NCBI GenBank assembly: GCA_001443495.1
Contig: LDXR01000002.1
Location: 337,417-401,416, forward strand
Source: a candidate division NC10 bacterium CSP1-5
GTDB lineage: Bacteria; Methylomirabilota; Methylomirabilia; Methylomirabilales; CSP1-5
Reading direction: 5' to 3'
Length of the DNA: 64,000 nt
Positions 16,226 to 25,230 of the stretch are shown here, piece after piece. The notes below the pieces were generated by a model. It was not told the DNA's origin. It saw only the letters and a list, made by a program, of their open reading frames with translations, and made no database searches. Within the stretch, counting starts at the first letter, position 1. Each line of letters starts with the position of its first letter. Both the position numbers and the translations under genes were made by a program.

Positions 16226-17692
16226 ATGACGTTGCGGCGGAAGCTCCTCGTGGCCTTTTCCATCATGACCGTCCCCCTACTGGTCATCGGAGGCCTGACG
16301 CTGTGGAACATCCGAGAGGAGAACCAGGCCCTGAGGGCGCTGGAGGAGGGCCTGGGGAGGGTCCGGATCTTCGCGGAGCTCGAGTCGGCAGTCCATCGGC
16401 AGGTCCTGAAGATCCGCGATTACCTCACTGGATGGGACAGGGGGGCCAAGCGGGAGTTTGACTGGCTGGACCGCGTGGTCCGTGAGCTGGCGGAGGAATG
16501 GAAGGGGGCCGTTTCGCATCCCGAGGATGTCCAACTCGCCGAGGACTTCGATCGTCTTTACAGGGAGATCAAGGATCTCGCCGAGAGGGCGTTCAATGCA
16601 TACGACGGAGGGAGGAGGGATGAGGCGATTCGGCTCGTTCAGCAGGAGCTCGACGGCCGGCTGTTTGCCGACCTCGACAGAAAGATCAAGGCCATCTACC
16701 GGTCGTCCAGGACCCACAATGTCAAGAGTGCCCTCGACCGGCTCGAGGCCATCCAGGGTTTCACGAGGATGTTTCTAATCGTGAGTGTCCTCTCGTCCGT
16801 GGTGTTGGTCGCCCTGTCGTCCATCCTGATCTCCCGCAATCTCGCCCGCCCGGTCGAGGAGCTGAAGCGGGCGATGGATATCGTGGGGGCAGGGCGCTTG
16901 GACGCGGCGATCGAGGTGCGCTCCCGGGACGAGATCGGCGACCTCGCCCGCTCCTTTATCGACATGACACAAAAGCTGAAGGAAACGCAAGATCAGTTGA
17001 TCCAATCCGAGAAGCTAGCCTCCCTGGGACAGATGGCGGCGGCGGTCGCCCACGGGCTGAGAAATCCCTTGGCGAGCATCCGGGCAGCGACCCAGCTCAG
17101 CCTCCGTCGCGTGCCTCGGGAAGATCCGCTGCGTGAGCAGCTCGGATCTGTCATCGGCGAGGTCGACCGCCTGGAGAAACGCATCACACACCTCCTCGAT
17201 TTCACCAAGCCATCGCCGTACCGTCCGGTTACCGAGAAGCCAGAGCAATTGTTCCAGGACGTCTTACCCACTTTCTCGGAGAAGTTCACGCAGCAGGAGA
17301 TCCAGCTCCGGGTCGATTATGCCGGGGACCTCCCGGAGGTCTGGGTCGATCCCTTCCAGATCGAGCTGGCACTGCTCGAGGTCATCGCCAACGCCGTGGA
17401 AGCGATGCCCAAAGGAGGCATGCTCACCATCTCCGCGTGCCGTCGTGAGCAGGGAGGCTCAACACACGGGGGCACCGACGTCGAAATCGTCATCGTGGAC
17501 ACGGGAGGGGGGATCCCCGAAGACGTGCGCACACATGTCTTTGAACCCTTCTTCACCACGAAGGCGGACGGAACGGGCCTCGGTTTGGCCATCGCCAAGC
17601 GATTGATTGAGCAGAATAAAGGCACCCTGACCATTGCCAGTACAGGTGGACAGGGGACGTCGGTGCGGATCACCCTGCCTATAGCCTCCTGA
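16226..17692 (+). CDS. Membrane sensor histidine kinase (NtrB/AtoS-like)
   Basis: A 488-residue kinase. Transmembrane segments lie at about 8-28 and 178-200, enclosing a ~150-residue helical extracytoplasmic sensor. HAMP follows (LARPVEELKRAMDIV), then the H-box AAAVAHGLRNPLASIR with the phospho-acceptor His. ATPase boxes are N (IANAVEAMP), G1 (DTGGGIPE), F (FEPFFTTK) and G2 ([10 protein letters not shown]). It is 16 bp upstream of an NtrC-type regulator and almost certainly phosphorylates it. The stimulus is unknown; a chemotaxis-like four-helix sensor suggests a small soluble ligand. Confidence 0.92.
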   Translation: MTLRRKLLVAFSIMTVPLLVIGGLTLWNIREENQALRALEEGLGRVRIFAELESAVHRQVLKIRDYLTGWDRGAKREFDWLDRVVRELAEEWKGAVSHPEDVQLAEDFDRLYREIKDLAERAFNAYDGGRRDEAIRLVQQELDGRLFADLDRKIKAIYRSSRTHNVKSALDRLEAIQGFTRMFLIVSVLSSVVLVALSSILISRNLARPVEELKRAMDIVGAGRLDAAIEVRSRDEIGDLARSFIDMTQKLKETQDQLIQSEKLASLGQMAAAVAHGLRNPLASIRAATQLSLRRVPREDPLREQLGSVIGEVDRLEKRITHLLDFTKPSPYRPVTEKPEQLFQDVLPTFSEKFTQQEIQLRVDYAGDLPEVWVDPFQIELALLEVIANAVEAMPKGGMLTISACRREQGGSTHGGTDVEIVIVDTGGGIPEDVRTHVFEPFFTTKADGTGLGLAIAKRLIEQNKGTLTIASTGGQGTSVRITLPIAS

Positions 17693-17708
17693 CAGGAGCT
17701 CTCTCCGG

Positions 17709-19115
17709 ATGGCACATTTCACCGTCCTCATCGTAGATGATGAAAAGACGCTGGCCCGATCCATCAAGCTCTTTCTCCTCGAGCAGGGCTACGAGGCGGA
17801 GGTCGCCGAGGATGGCGAAGCGGCCCTCAGGCTCCTTTCGGAGATCCATCCCGACCTGGTCTTCTTGGATGTCCGGCTGCCCAAGGTGACCGGGATCGAG
17901 CTGCTGAAAAGGATCCGGGAGTTCGACCCGCACATCTACGTCGTCCTGATGACGGCGTACGGCTCCATCGAAGGGGCGGTGGAGGCCATCAAGCTGGGCG
18001 CCTACGACTACCTCAAGAAGCCGGTGGATCTCGAGGAACTGAAGATCTTGCTGGAGCGGGCTCAGGAGGACTGCCGCCTCAGGCAGGAGCTCTCGTATTA
18101 CCGCGAGCGACAGACGCGGACGTTACCGCTCTCCTTTGAGGGCCTCATCGGCAAGTGTGACGCCATGCGACAGGTCTTTGAGCGGATCCAACAGATCGCG
18201 TCGGTGGAGGAGTCCCCCACGGTCCTCATTACCGGGGAGACGGGTACAGGAAAAGGGTTGGTGGCCCGGGCCATCCACATGCAGAGCCCCCGGGCCTCGG
18301 GACCCTTCATTGAAGTCGACTGCACTGCCCTGCCCGCCACCCTGGTCGAGAGCGAGCTGTTCGGCCACGAGAAGGGGGCCTTCACCGATGCCCGGGAATC
18401 AAAAATAGGGCTTGTGGAGGCCGCCGATGCGGGAACCTTGTTCCTCGACGAGGTCGGGGACCTGGAGCTCCCCCTGCAGGGGAAGCTCCTCCGCGCGATC
18501 GAGGAGCGCAAGGTTCGCCGGATTGGAAGCGTGAAGGATCGCACGGTCGACGTGCGGATCACTGCGGCGACCAATAAGGATCTCGGGGCGGAGGTCACCA
18601 GGGGCACCTTTCGGAAGGAACTCTACTACCGCCTCGCCGTGCTGACCATCCATCTCCCCCCTTTACGGGAGCGGGGCGAGGACATCCCTTTGCTCGCGAC
18701 GCACTTCGTGGAGCGGTTCAGTACGAAATACGGCAGGCCAAACGCAAGGCTCAGCGAGGGAGCCATGAGAGCCCTCTCCGAGTACCACTGGCCGGGGAAC
18801 GTGCGGGAGCTGAAGCACGTGGTGGAGCGCGCGATCATTTCAAGCCCGCAAGAGGTCATCGACCTCGACGGGCTCTCCGTCGGGGGCCGGTCGGCCTCCG
18901 GGAATAAGACACTGCTCGAAGAGACGCCGCACGGACTCAAGGTCCAATTCCCCCCTGAAGGCATCGATCTTCGGCAGTGGGAGAAGGTGTTGATCGAAAA
19001 GGCCCTCCAATCGACGGAAGGAAATCGTACTCGCGCAGCACAACTCCTGGGTATCAGCAGGTATGCCCTCCGATACCGGATGAAGAAGCTTAGGATCCGA
19101 GAACGCACACCTTAA
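17709..19115 (+). CDS. NtrC-family sigma-54-dependent response regulator
   Basis: A 468-residue regulator. The receiver (1-120) has DDEK, phospho-Asp in LVFLDVRLPK and YLKKPVD. The AAA+ domain (about 143-375) has Walker A GETGTGKG, sigma-54 contact loop GAFTDA (GAFTGA is the norm), and Walker B TLFLDEVGDL. The C-terminal Fis-type helix-turn-helix is RTRAAQLLGISRYALRYRMKK. It activates sigma-54 promoters after phosphorylation by the upstream kinase. A sigma-54-like site with a tandem repeat lies immediately downstream (19117-19217), which makes the following operon its probable target. Confidence 0.93.
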   Translation: MAHFTVLIVDDEKTLARSIKLFLLEQGYEAEVAEDGEAALRLLSEIHPDLVFLDVRLPKVTGIELLKRIREFDPHIYVVLMTAYGSIEGAVEAIKLGAYDYLKKPVDLEELKILLERAQEDCRLRQELSYYRERQTRTLPLSFEGLIGKCDAMRQVFERIQQIASVEESPTVLITGETGTGKGLVARAIHMQSPRASGPFIEVDCTALPATLVESELFGHEKGAFTDARESKIGLVEAADAGTLFLDEVGDLELPLQGKLLRAIEERKVRRIGSVKDRTVDVRITAATNKDLGAEVTRGTFRKELYYRLAVLTIHLPPLRERGEDIPLLATHFVERFSTKYGRPNARLSEGAMRALSEYHWPGNVRELKHVVERAIISSPQEVIDLDGLSVGGRSASGNKTLLEETPHGLKVQFPPEGIDLRQWEKVLIEKALQSTEGNRTRAAQLLGISRYALRYRMKKLRIRERTP

Positions 19116-19116
19116 G

Positions 19117-19150
19117 TGGGCCAAATCGCACACTGGGCCAAATCGCACAC
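19117..19150 (+). repeat. Perfect 17-bp tandem repeat, candidate activator sites
   Basis: TGGGCCAAATCGCACAC occurs twice head to tail (19117-19133 and 19134-19150) without mismatch, two bases after the response regulator stop codon. The distance to the sigma-54-like element (about 55-85 bp) and 17-bp period suit enhancer-type sites for the NtrC-family regulator. Confidence 0.7.
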
Positions 19151-19202
19151 TATTTCATATTCATCAAGCTTTTGAATTCAATGACTTAACTGCTCTCTGG
19201 GT

Positions 19203-19217
19203 TGGCACGAAGCGTGC
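19203..19217 (+). promoter_or_regulatory. Sigma-54-like promoter before LLM operon
   Basis: TGGCACG-AAGC-GTGC: the invariant GG (19204-19205) and GC (19216-19217) are exactly 10 bases apart, and only the first T of TTGC is changed. A perfect TATAAT (19218-19223) follows, but I find no -35 box 15-19 bp upstream of it. First gene of the operon starts at 19345. Confidence 0.6.
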
Positions 19218-19344
19218 TATAATGTTAACTGTTAGCTTGTCTCCATCGGGAGCCATGCGACCTGGGCAGGCGATTCCTCGGCCGTCCGGTGGTTGATACC
19301 GTCAGATCCAACGTTTCCCGCAGAGGCAGAAAAGGGAGGGCTTC

Positions 19345-20343
19345 ATGAAGATCGGTTTCTACGCAACCGGATCCGGGACGTCTACCCATGTGGATCTGCT
19401 GAGGCAGATTGAGTACGCGGACGAGACCGGTTTCGATTCCGCCTGGCTCCGGGAGCGCCACTTTCATCCTGATCATCAGGGGCGGAACTTCTTTACGTCA
19501 CCGCTCGTGGCTGCCTCATACATCGCCGCCCGGACCAAGCATATCCGGATCGGCATCGCCTCGCGGATCCTTCCCCTGGACCATCCGATTCACATTGCGG
19601 AAGATGGTGCGACTGTCGATGTGATCAGCGACGGACGGTTGGATCTGGGGATCGCCCGGGTGGGCGAAAACGAGCTCTACCAGCTTGCCTTCGGGGTAAC
19701 GACGGAGGAGACGCGAGGCCGGTTCGAGGAGGCCGTGGAGATCCTCATCAAGGCGTGGACGTTGCCGCAGTTTTCATACCACGGTACCTATTACAGCATT
19801 CCCGATATCTCGGTGTATCCCAAGCCCGTGCAGAAGCCGCATCCCCCGATCTACCTTGTCGGCATCAGCAGCGGAACCTTCAAATTTGGGGCAACGCGCG
19901 GCTTTCCCCTCATCCTCGCAGGCGCGCAGCCGGTTGCGATCGTGAAACGGACCCAGGAGGAGTATTACCGGCTCCTCTCGGATCACGGGTTTCCCGCGCG
20001 CGAGATCGAGCTTCCAGTGAATCGGTTTCTGTATGTCGCTGAGTCGAACCAGCAGGCCATCGACGAAACCCGGGAGGCGCTCAACACGTTCATCCATCGC
20101 GGCGCGACGGCGATCAGGGACTATCTGTTCCGCGCGCCCGAGGAGATCACGCCCGAGTGGCTCTATGACGAGGTCTGTATCTTTGGCGATCCGGACACCT
20201 GTGTCAAGAAGCTCAACGAGCTTAAGCAGGCCATCGACCTCCGGCACATCATCTGTACCTTCAACTACTACACGATCGATCATGAGCGGTGTCGAAAATC
20301 GATGGAGCGCTTCGTGAAATACGTCCTACCCTACGTGCGATGA
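19345..20343 (+). CDS. LLM-class flavin-dependent oxidoreductase 1
   Basis: A 332-residue luciferase-like TIM-barrel monooxygenase/oxidoreductase. N-terminal MKIGFYATGSG, SAWLRERHFHPDHQG, IRIGIASRILPLDHPIHIAEDGATVD, and DLGIARVGENEL are typical of flavin- or F420-binding LLM proteins. Good Shine-Dalgarno GGGAGGG. Its neighbour at 20400 is a paralogue with the same motif order (tandem duplication), followed by NMT1-like and FAD genes, all within 60 bp or overlapping. Cofactor (FMN or F420) and substrate cannot be decided from sequence alone. Confidence 0.88.
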   Translation: MKIGFYATGSGTSTHVDLLRQIEYADETGFDSAWLRERHFHPDHQGRNFFTSPLVAASYIAARTKHIRIGIASRILPLDHPIHIAEDGATVDVISDGRLDLGIARVGENELYQLAFGVTTEETRGRFEEAVEILIKAWTLPQFSYHGTYYSIPDISVYPKPVQKPHPPIYLVGISSGTFKFGATRGFPLILAGAQPVAIVKRTQEEYYRLLSDHGFPAREIELPVNRFLYVAESNQQAIDETREALNTFIHRGATAIRDYLFRAPEEITPEWLYDEVCIFGDPDTCVKKLNELKQAIDLRHIICTFNYYTIDHERCRKSMERFVKYVLPYVR

Positions 20344-20399
20344 CAGGGAATTCTCCGTCGCAGCGTGATGGACGGATGAAACAGGAAGAGGGGATGGTG

Positions 20400-21434
20400 A
20401 TGCGGTTCGGCCTGTTCATCATGGGAACCGAGTCCGGGACGTATCAGGACATCTTGGAACAGGTCCAGGTCGCCGAGGAGCTCGGCTTCGACGGTGTCTG
20501 GCTGGGAGAGCGCCATTTCGAACACGGCCAGCTCCTGTACTCTTCCCCTTTCCACGCCGCGGCGGCCATGGCGGCGAAGACCAATCGGATTCGAATCGGG
20601 ACGGCAGGGCGCATTCTCGCCCTGGACCATCCGATTCATGTTGCGGAGGACGCGGCCACCCTGGACATCCTGAGCGGGGGGCGCCTCGACCTCGGGGTGA
20701 CCCGGGCCGGCCTGGACGAGCGGTTCCATCAGATCTTTGAGCGCCCGGTAGAGGACACACGACAGGGCCAGTTCGAAGAGGCGTTGGAGATCATCGTGAA
20801 GGCCTGGACCTGTGAGCGGTTCGCCTATGAAGGCCGGTACTACCAGATCCCTGAAATCTCCGTCTTGCCAAAGCCGCTCCAAAAGCCGCGCCCGCCGATC
20901 TACGTCGTTGCCGTAAGCCGCCTGACCATGGCCTTCGCGGCCCAGAAAGGATATCCGGTCTTTATCGGGGCGCTCCAAACTCCCCGAGAACTGAAAGAGA
21001 CCCTCACCTTTTACTGGCAGACGTTCCGGGAAGCCGGCCATAATGGGGTCGCCGTCGATCTCCCGGTGAACCGGTTCCTGTGCGTTGGCGAGTCGAATGC
21101 CAAGGCACGGGAGGTGATCGCGGAGCCCTTCTGGTCGTTCATTCAGCATAAGGCGCCGGATCTGAAGCTGGCCCTTCAGGGGAAGTATGGCGAGAAAGGG
21201 TTCAGGTTAGAACGATTTCTGGAGGATTTCTGCATCTTTGGTGACCCCGACCTGTGCGTCACGAGAATCAAAGAGCTGCAGGACATCGGGGTCACCTACC
21301 TGATGTGTACCCTGAACTTCATCACTATGGAACACAAGCTCTGTCTCAAGTCGATGGAGCGGTTTGCCACAGAGGTGATGCCGCATTTCAAGGAGGCACC
21401 GCACGGTGAGCTCCTCGCAGGCGTGACCCGGTGA
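20400..21434 (+). CDS. LLM-class flavin-dependent oxidoreductase 2
   Basis: A 344-residue paralogue of the preceding gene: MRFGLFIMGTESG, GVWLGERHFEHGQ, IRIGTAGRILALDHPIHVAEDAATLDI (split as IRIGTAGRILALDHP and AEDAATLDIL), DLGVTRAGLDE. ATG 20400 lies nine bases after GGAAGAGGGG; earlier in-frame ATGs (20376, 20394) are possible. The two LLM proteins may form a heterodimer, as bacterial luciferase does; this is inference from tandem pairing. The stop overlaps the next start by 4 bp. Confidence 0.87.
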   Translation: MRFGLFIMGTESGTYQDILEQVQVAEELGFDGVWLGERHFEHGQLLYSSPFHAAAAMAAKTNRIRIGTAGRILALDHPIHVAEDAATLDILSGGRLDLGVTRAGLDERFHQIFERPVEDTRQGQFEEALEIIVKAWTCERFAYEGRYYQIPEISVLPKPLQKPRPPIYVVAVSRLTMAFAAQKGYPVFIGALQTPRELKETLTFYWQTFREAGHNGVAVDLPVNRFLCVGESNAKAREVIAEPFWSFIQHKAPDLKLALQGKYGEKGFRLERFLEDFCIFGDPDLCVTRIKELQDIGVTYLMCTLNFITMEHKLCLKSMERFATEVMPHFKEAPHGELLAGVTR

Positions 21435-22393
21435 GCAAACTCCCGCTCACATTAGCCTGCCTCGACTATGACCGGGTCAAGCCGCTGATGCTGAGGCAGG
21501 TGGAGCCGGCCGGTATCGACCTGAACATCCTGCCGTACTCCCCTGACGATTCCGTCTGGCCGATGGTCCGGTACGGGGAGTTCGACGCCTCGGAGATGAC
21601 CCTCGCCACCTACGCGATCCTCCGCACACGGGGCGAGGCACCCTATATCGCCATTCCCGTCTTCGTCTCACGAGCGTTTCCCCACGGCGCGATCTTCGTC
21701 CACACAAAGGCGGATATCCACCAACCCCAGGATCTTAAAGGAAAACGGATCGGCTCGGGGCAGTTTCAGATGTCGATCGCGGTGTGGGCACGGGGCATCC
21801 TACAACACGATTACGGGGTGGATCCCAGGGAGGTGCACTGGTATACCGGCCGGGCGGAGGTGGGGCTCAATCTTCCGCCGGACTTTAAGGCGACCCTCTT
21901 CCCGCCGGGGAAGATGCTGGCAGATCGGCTCGAGGAGGGGGAGCTTGATGCCCTCATTGTTCCCACCATCCCCGCAAAATTCCGGGGCAACCATCCCCAC
22001 GTTCGCCGACTCTTTCCCGACCCGAAAGCCATCGAGCTCGAATACTTTCAGCGGACGCGGATTTTTCCCATGTTGCACCTCATCGTCATCAAGCAGGAAG
22101 TCTACGACAAGCACCCCTGGGTCGCCTCGAGCCTCTACCGCGCGTTCGTGCAGGCCAAAGAGATCTGCTATCGGGATCTGAGCGAGACCATGGAGCGGTT
22201 GCGCTATACAGTCCCATGGTTGGATTCGCATGTGGAGGACCTGTGGAGGACCATGGGGCAGGACTTCTGGCCGTACGGTCTCAAGGCAAACACGCACGCC
22301 CTCGAGACCTACATCCAGTACCTTTCCGAACAGCACCTCATCGATCGAAAGCCCGCGTTCGAGGAGCTGTTCGCCCGCAATGCCTTGGATTGA
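21431..22393 (+). CDS. NMT1/dihydroxyphthalate decarboxylase-like protein
   Basis: A 320-residue periplasmic-binding-protein-fold protein without signal peptide, of the group often annotated 4,5-dihydroxyphthalate decarboxylase. Characteristic strings are LACLDYDRVKPL, FDASEMTLATY, DLKGKRIGSGQF, ALIVPTIP, and FPMLHLIVIKQEVYDKHPWV. GTG start overlaps the preceding stop. No ABC permease is nearby, so import is unlikely; an intracellular enzyme or binding protein acting with the LLM flavoproteins is more plausible. Confidence 0.8.
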   Translation: MSKLPLTLACLDYDRVKPLMLRQVEPAGIDLNILPYSPDDSVWPMVRYGEFDASEMTLATYAILRTRGEAPYIAIPVFVSRAFPHGAIFVHTKADIHQPQDLKGKRIGSGQFQMSIAVWARGILQHDYGVDPREVHWYTGRAEVGLNLPPDFKATLFPPGKMLADRLEEGELDALIVPTIPAKFRGNHPHVRRLFPDPKAIELEYFQRTRIFPMLHLIVIKQEVYDKHPWVASSLYRAFVQAKEICYRDLSETMERLRYTVPWLDSHVEDLWRTMGQDFWPYGLKANTHALETYIQYLSEQHLIDRKPAFEELFARNALD

Positions 22394-22436
22394 TCCTCCC
22401 TCGGTAGATCCATCCCAAGGTTTCCACGAGGCAGCA

Positions 22437-24083
22437 ATGCAGGTGAGACACCCATGTGACGTGCTCGTCATCGGAGGCGGGGGAGCCGCGCTGAGGGCCG
22501 TGATCGCGGCGAAAGAGGTCGTCTCCGACGTGGTGGTGTGCTGCAAGGGAGAGGCGGGGCGGAGCGGGAGTACCATGTACGCTGGCTGCTCGATGATCGC
22601 TGCGCTTCCCACCGACCCCCCCGAGGCCGTTCAGAGCCACTTCAAGGACACCATGGTCGTCGGGAAGTTCCTCAACGACGGGGCCCTTGTCGAGGAACTC
22701 GTGACTCACGCCGGCGTGGAGATTCCGCGCCTAGAGGGTTTTGGCGTCAAGCTCCACATCAAGAAGGGAGACTTCCTCCTGGGCAAGGGCCCTGACGCCG
22801 TCCTGCCGAGTGGGGTGGAACCGGACTACACCGGCTACGACTTTGCCGTGCGGGGATTGGCCCTCACGCAGCCCCTGGCGGTCGAGGCCGCTCGGCGCGG
22901 CGTTGAGATTCTCAATCAGGTCGCGGTGATCAGGCTGGTTCTTTCCCACGGGGAGGTTTTCGGGGCCCTTGGGGTGGATCTTGCGACGGGAGAACTCCTC
23001 CTCTTCCCCGCAAAGGCGGTCGTCCTGGCAAGCGGTGGTGGGGGATGGCTGTATGCCCAGACCTCGAACAGCCCCGACCTCACTGGCGATTCTTTCACCC
23101 TTGCCCTCGAGGCCGGGGCTACCCTGCGCGACATGGAGTTCGTGGAGTTTAATCCCTGTCGCCTCCTGTATCCTGACATGCCGACGAATCTGCCGCCTGA
23201 CCTCTTTAGCTACGGAGGGGTCTTGCGGAACGCGGAGGGGGAGCGCTTCATCCTGAATCACAACCCGAAGGGAGAAGAGGCCTCGTTCCGCGAGGAGATG
23301 CCGCGCCTCCTCGCACGGGAGGTCGAAGAGGGCCGGGGCGTGAGGGGCGGGGTCTGGCTTGACGCCACCATGGTTCCCCCGGAGGTCTGGGAGGATCGGT
23401 ACCCGTTTCTCTACGCGGCCCTCAGGCAGCACGGTGTTGATCCGCAGAAGGAGTTCCTCGTCTTTGGTGTACGGGCCAACCTCTTCGCAGGCGGGGTAAA
23501 GGTGGGGATTCGAGGGCGGACGGAACTCCCCGGTCTTTTCGCCGCCGGAGAGGCGGTCGGTGGGGTGCATGGTGCTAAGCGTTTTGGCGGAAACTCCGTA
23601 GCACACGCCATCGTGTCCGGGGCGCTTGTTGGGAGAGAAGCCGCCGAGGAAGCCAAGGGGCCGAGGCGTGTCCCGGATCTTTCCGCAACGCCCGTGCCCC
23701 GCTTCGTCCAGCGCGCGGGTGCCATACGGATCCCCGATATTGAGGGTGAACTCCGCAGGGTGATGTGGGAGGACGTGGGGTTGATCCGATCAGCGAATTC
23801 CCTTGGATTGGCCCTCGAAAAGATCGAGTCGTGCCAGAAGGCGTTGGCGGAGTGCGACCTTTCATCACGGCAGGACCACATCAGGGCCTTCACGCTCCAC
23901 AGTATGCTTCTGACGGCCGAAGGGGTGACGCGATCAGCCCTCCTCCGGCGGGAAAGTCGCGGACCCCATTACCGGGACGATTTTCCGGCCCAGGAGCGGT
24001 CCTGGCTCGGGAGCGTTGACGTGCGGCAATCGCCATCGGGATTGGATGTAGCCTTTAAGGCGAAGGAGAAGAGGGAATCATGA
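22437..24083 (+). CDS. FAD-dependent oxidoreductase (fumarate reductase flavoprotein type)
   Basis: A 548-residue FrdA/AprA-like flavoprotein: VLVIGGGGAALRAVIAA dinucleotide fold, GRSGSTMYAGC, AVVLASGGGGWLY, and C-terminal FAAGEAVGGVHGAKRFGGNS. The C-terminal helical region has the usual capping elements. ATG 22437 directly precedes the Rossmann motif; an ATG at 22380 would overlap the previous gene. No Fe-S or membrane-anchor subunit is adjacent, so it is not a respiratory complex II. It likely oxidises or reduces a small acid or amine of the pathway encoded by the operon. Confidence 0.87.
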   Translation: MQVRHPCDVLVIGGGGAALRAVIAAKEVVSDVVVCCKGEAGRSGSTMYAGCSMIAALPTDPPEAVQSHFKDTMVVGKFLNDGALVEELVTHAGVEIPRLEGFGVKLHIKKGDFLLGKGPDAVLPSGVEPDYTGYDFAVRGLALTQPLAVEAARRGVEILNQVAVIRLVLSHGEVFGALGVDLATGELLLFPAKAVVLASGGGGWLYAQTSNSPDLTGDSFTLALEAGATLRDMEFVEFNPCRLLYPDMPTNLPPDLFSYGGVLRNAEGERFILNHNPKGEEASFREEMPRLLAREVEEGRGVRGGVWLDATMVPPEVWEDRYPFLYAALRQHGVDPQKEFLVFGVRANLFAGGVKVGIRGRTELPGLFAAGEAVGGVHGAKRFGGNSVAHAIVSGALVGREAAEEAKGPRRVPDLSATPVPRFVQRAGAIRIPDIEGELRRVMWEDVGLIRSANSLGLALEKIESCQKALAECDLSSRQDHIRAFTLHSMLLTAEGVTRSALLRRESRGPHYRDDFPAQERSWLGSVDVRQSPSGLDVAFKAKEKRES

Positions 24084-25021
24084 CCGAGCCCAAGATTTTC
24101 CGAGGTGCGTTCGAGACGACGGGGACGCCCCGGTTCGTTATGTACACGATCCAGAAGCTGGGACTGGACAAGAAGCACGGCTTCACGCTCCAGATCAGCT
24201 ACGCCGTCGATCAGATAGAACGGTCGCTCGAATCGGTCGAGATCGCGCTCCAGAAGGGGACCGCGGACCTGATCGACATTGACTGGATCTCCATCGCCCG
24301 CGAGCGCGCCCACGGCGCCCCCATCGTCGCTTTCTTCCCCTACGGTCAGACGGTCGGGTCTTTGGTCGTTCGCGCCGACTCCTCGATTCGGGACCTCCGG
24401 GACCTGAAGGGCCGGCGCGTCGGTGTTGTCCGGATCATGGACAAGAACTGGGTCATTGCCCGAGCCTACTGCCGCAAAGTTCACGGCTTTGATCCCCAGG
24501 AGGAGGTGAGCGTCGTCGAGGCCTTGTCGAAGGCGAGGCTGAGCCATCTCCTGGAGCAGGGGGAGGTGGAGGCCGGCTTTCAGTTCTGGCAGATGGTCCC
24601 CCCGCTGGTTCTCACCGGAAAATTCCGGACGGTCGTGGATGTGGCCGATCTCATCCAGGAGCTGGCCGGGACGGCAGCCCGGGTTCCCATATCGGCATTC
24701 ATCACCAGGGATGAGGTCCTGCGGGATCACCCCGAGGTCCTGCGGGGATTTGCGCGCGCCTTTCGTGAGGTGGCCGCCTTCATGACCTCGAATGATCAGA
24801 TCTGGGATGAGCTGGGACAGGTCATGATGGGTGGGGCCGACCGGGCACTCGTCCACGCGATCCGAGATGGGTGGCGCCGGATGGTCATGACGGAGTGGAC
24901 GGAAGAGACCATCCGCGGGATCGAGCAGCTCTTCCGCGAACTCCTGGCGGTGGGGGGGAAGGACGTCCTGGGGGTCGACCGCATTCCTCCCGGCACCTTT
25001 ACCACCTCCGTTTCCGGATGA
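24080..25021 (+). CDS. NMT1-like substrate-binding-fold protein, cytosolic
   Basis: A 313-residue NMT1/THI5-like protein. ALQKGTADLIDIDW, RDLKGRRVGVVRIMDKNW, GEVEAGFQFWQM and FITRDEVLRDHPEVLRGF are typical of NitT/TauT-type binding proteins. There is neither a signal peptide nor a lipobox. Its start overlaps the flavoprotein stop (ATGA), so it belongs to the same operon. Function unknown; two such soluble proteins in one operon without a permease argues for an intracellular role. Confidence 0.78.
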   Translation: MTEPKIFRGAFETTGTPRFVMYTIQKLGLDKKHGFTLQISYAVDQIERSLESVEIALQKGTADLIDIDWISIARERAHGAPIVAFFPYGQTVGSLVVRADSSIRDLRDLKGRRVGVVRIMDKNWVIARAYCRKVHGFDPQEEVSVVEALSKARLSHLLEQGEVEAGFQFWQMVPPLVLTGKFRTVVDVADLIQELAGTAARVPISAFITRDEVLRDHPEVLRGFARAFREVAAFMTSNDQIWDELGQVMMGGADRALVHAIRDGWRRMVMTEWTEETIRGIEQLFRELLAVGGKDVLGVDRIPPGTFTTSVSG

Positions 25022-25195
25022 GTTGGACAGCTTCGCTGGAGTCGAGTCCACCCAGTACTCTGCAACTAGATCCTCTTAAGCCCATCAAGCAAGGGACATA
25101 AATCTCCCCCCATGCCCGTCTATGGGGGACCCAAAAGACCGGTTGCTTTGCTCTGGAGACCCCGTTTCCATTGTGGCGAGAGGTCCGGTTTACGC

Positions 25196-25224
25196 TTGAC
25201 AGCGCGCATGCGTATTTGGATAAT
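25196..25224 (+). promoter_or_regulatory. Strong orphan promoter in 580-bp intergenic region
   Basis: TTGACA (25196-25201), 17-bp spacer, GATAAT (25219-25224). No plausible protein start follows within reach, but a Rho-independent terminator lies about 200 bp downstream. Upstream, 25107-25128 holds a 7-bp hairpin (CCCCCAT/ATGGGGG) after the previous operon. Confidence 0.65.
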
Positions 25225-25230
25225 CTGCTC

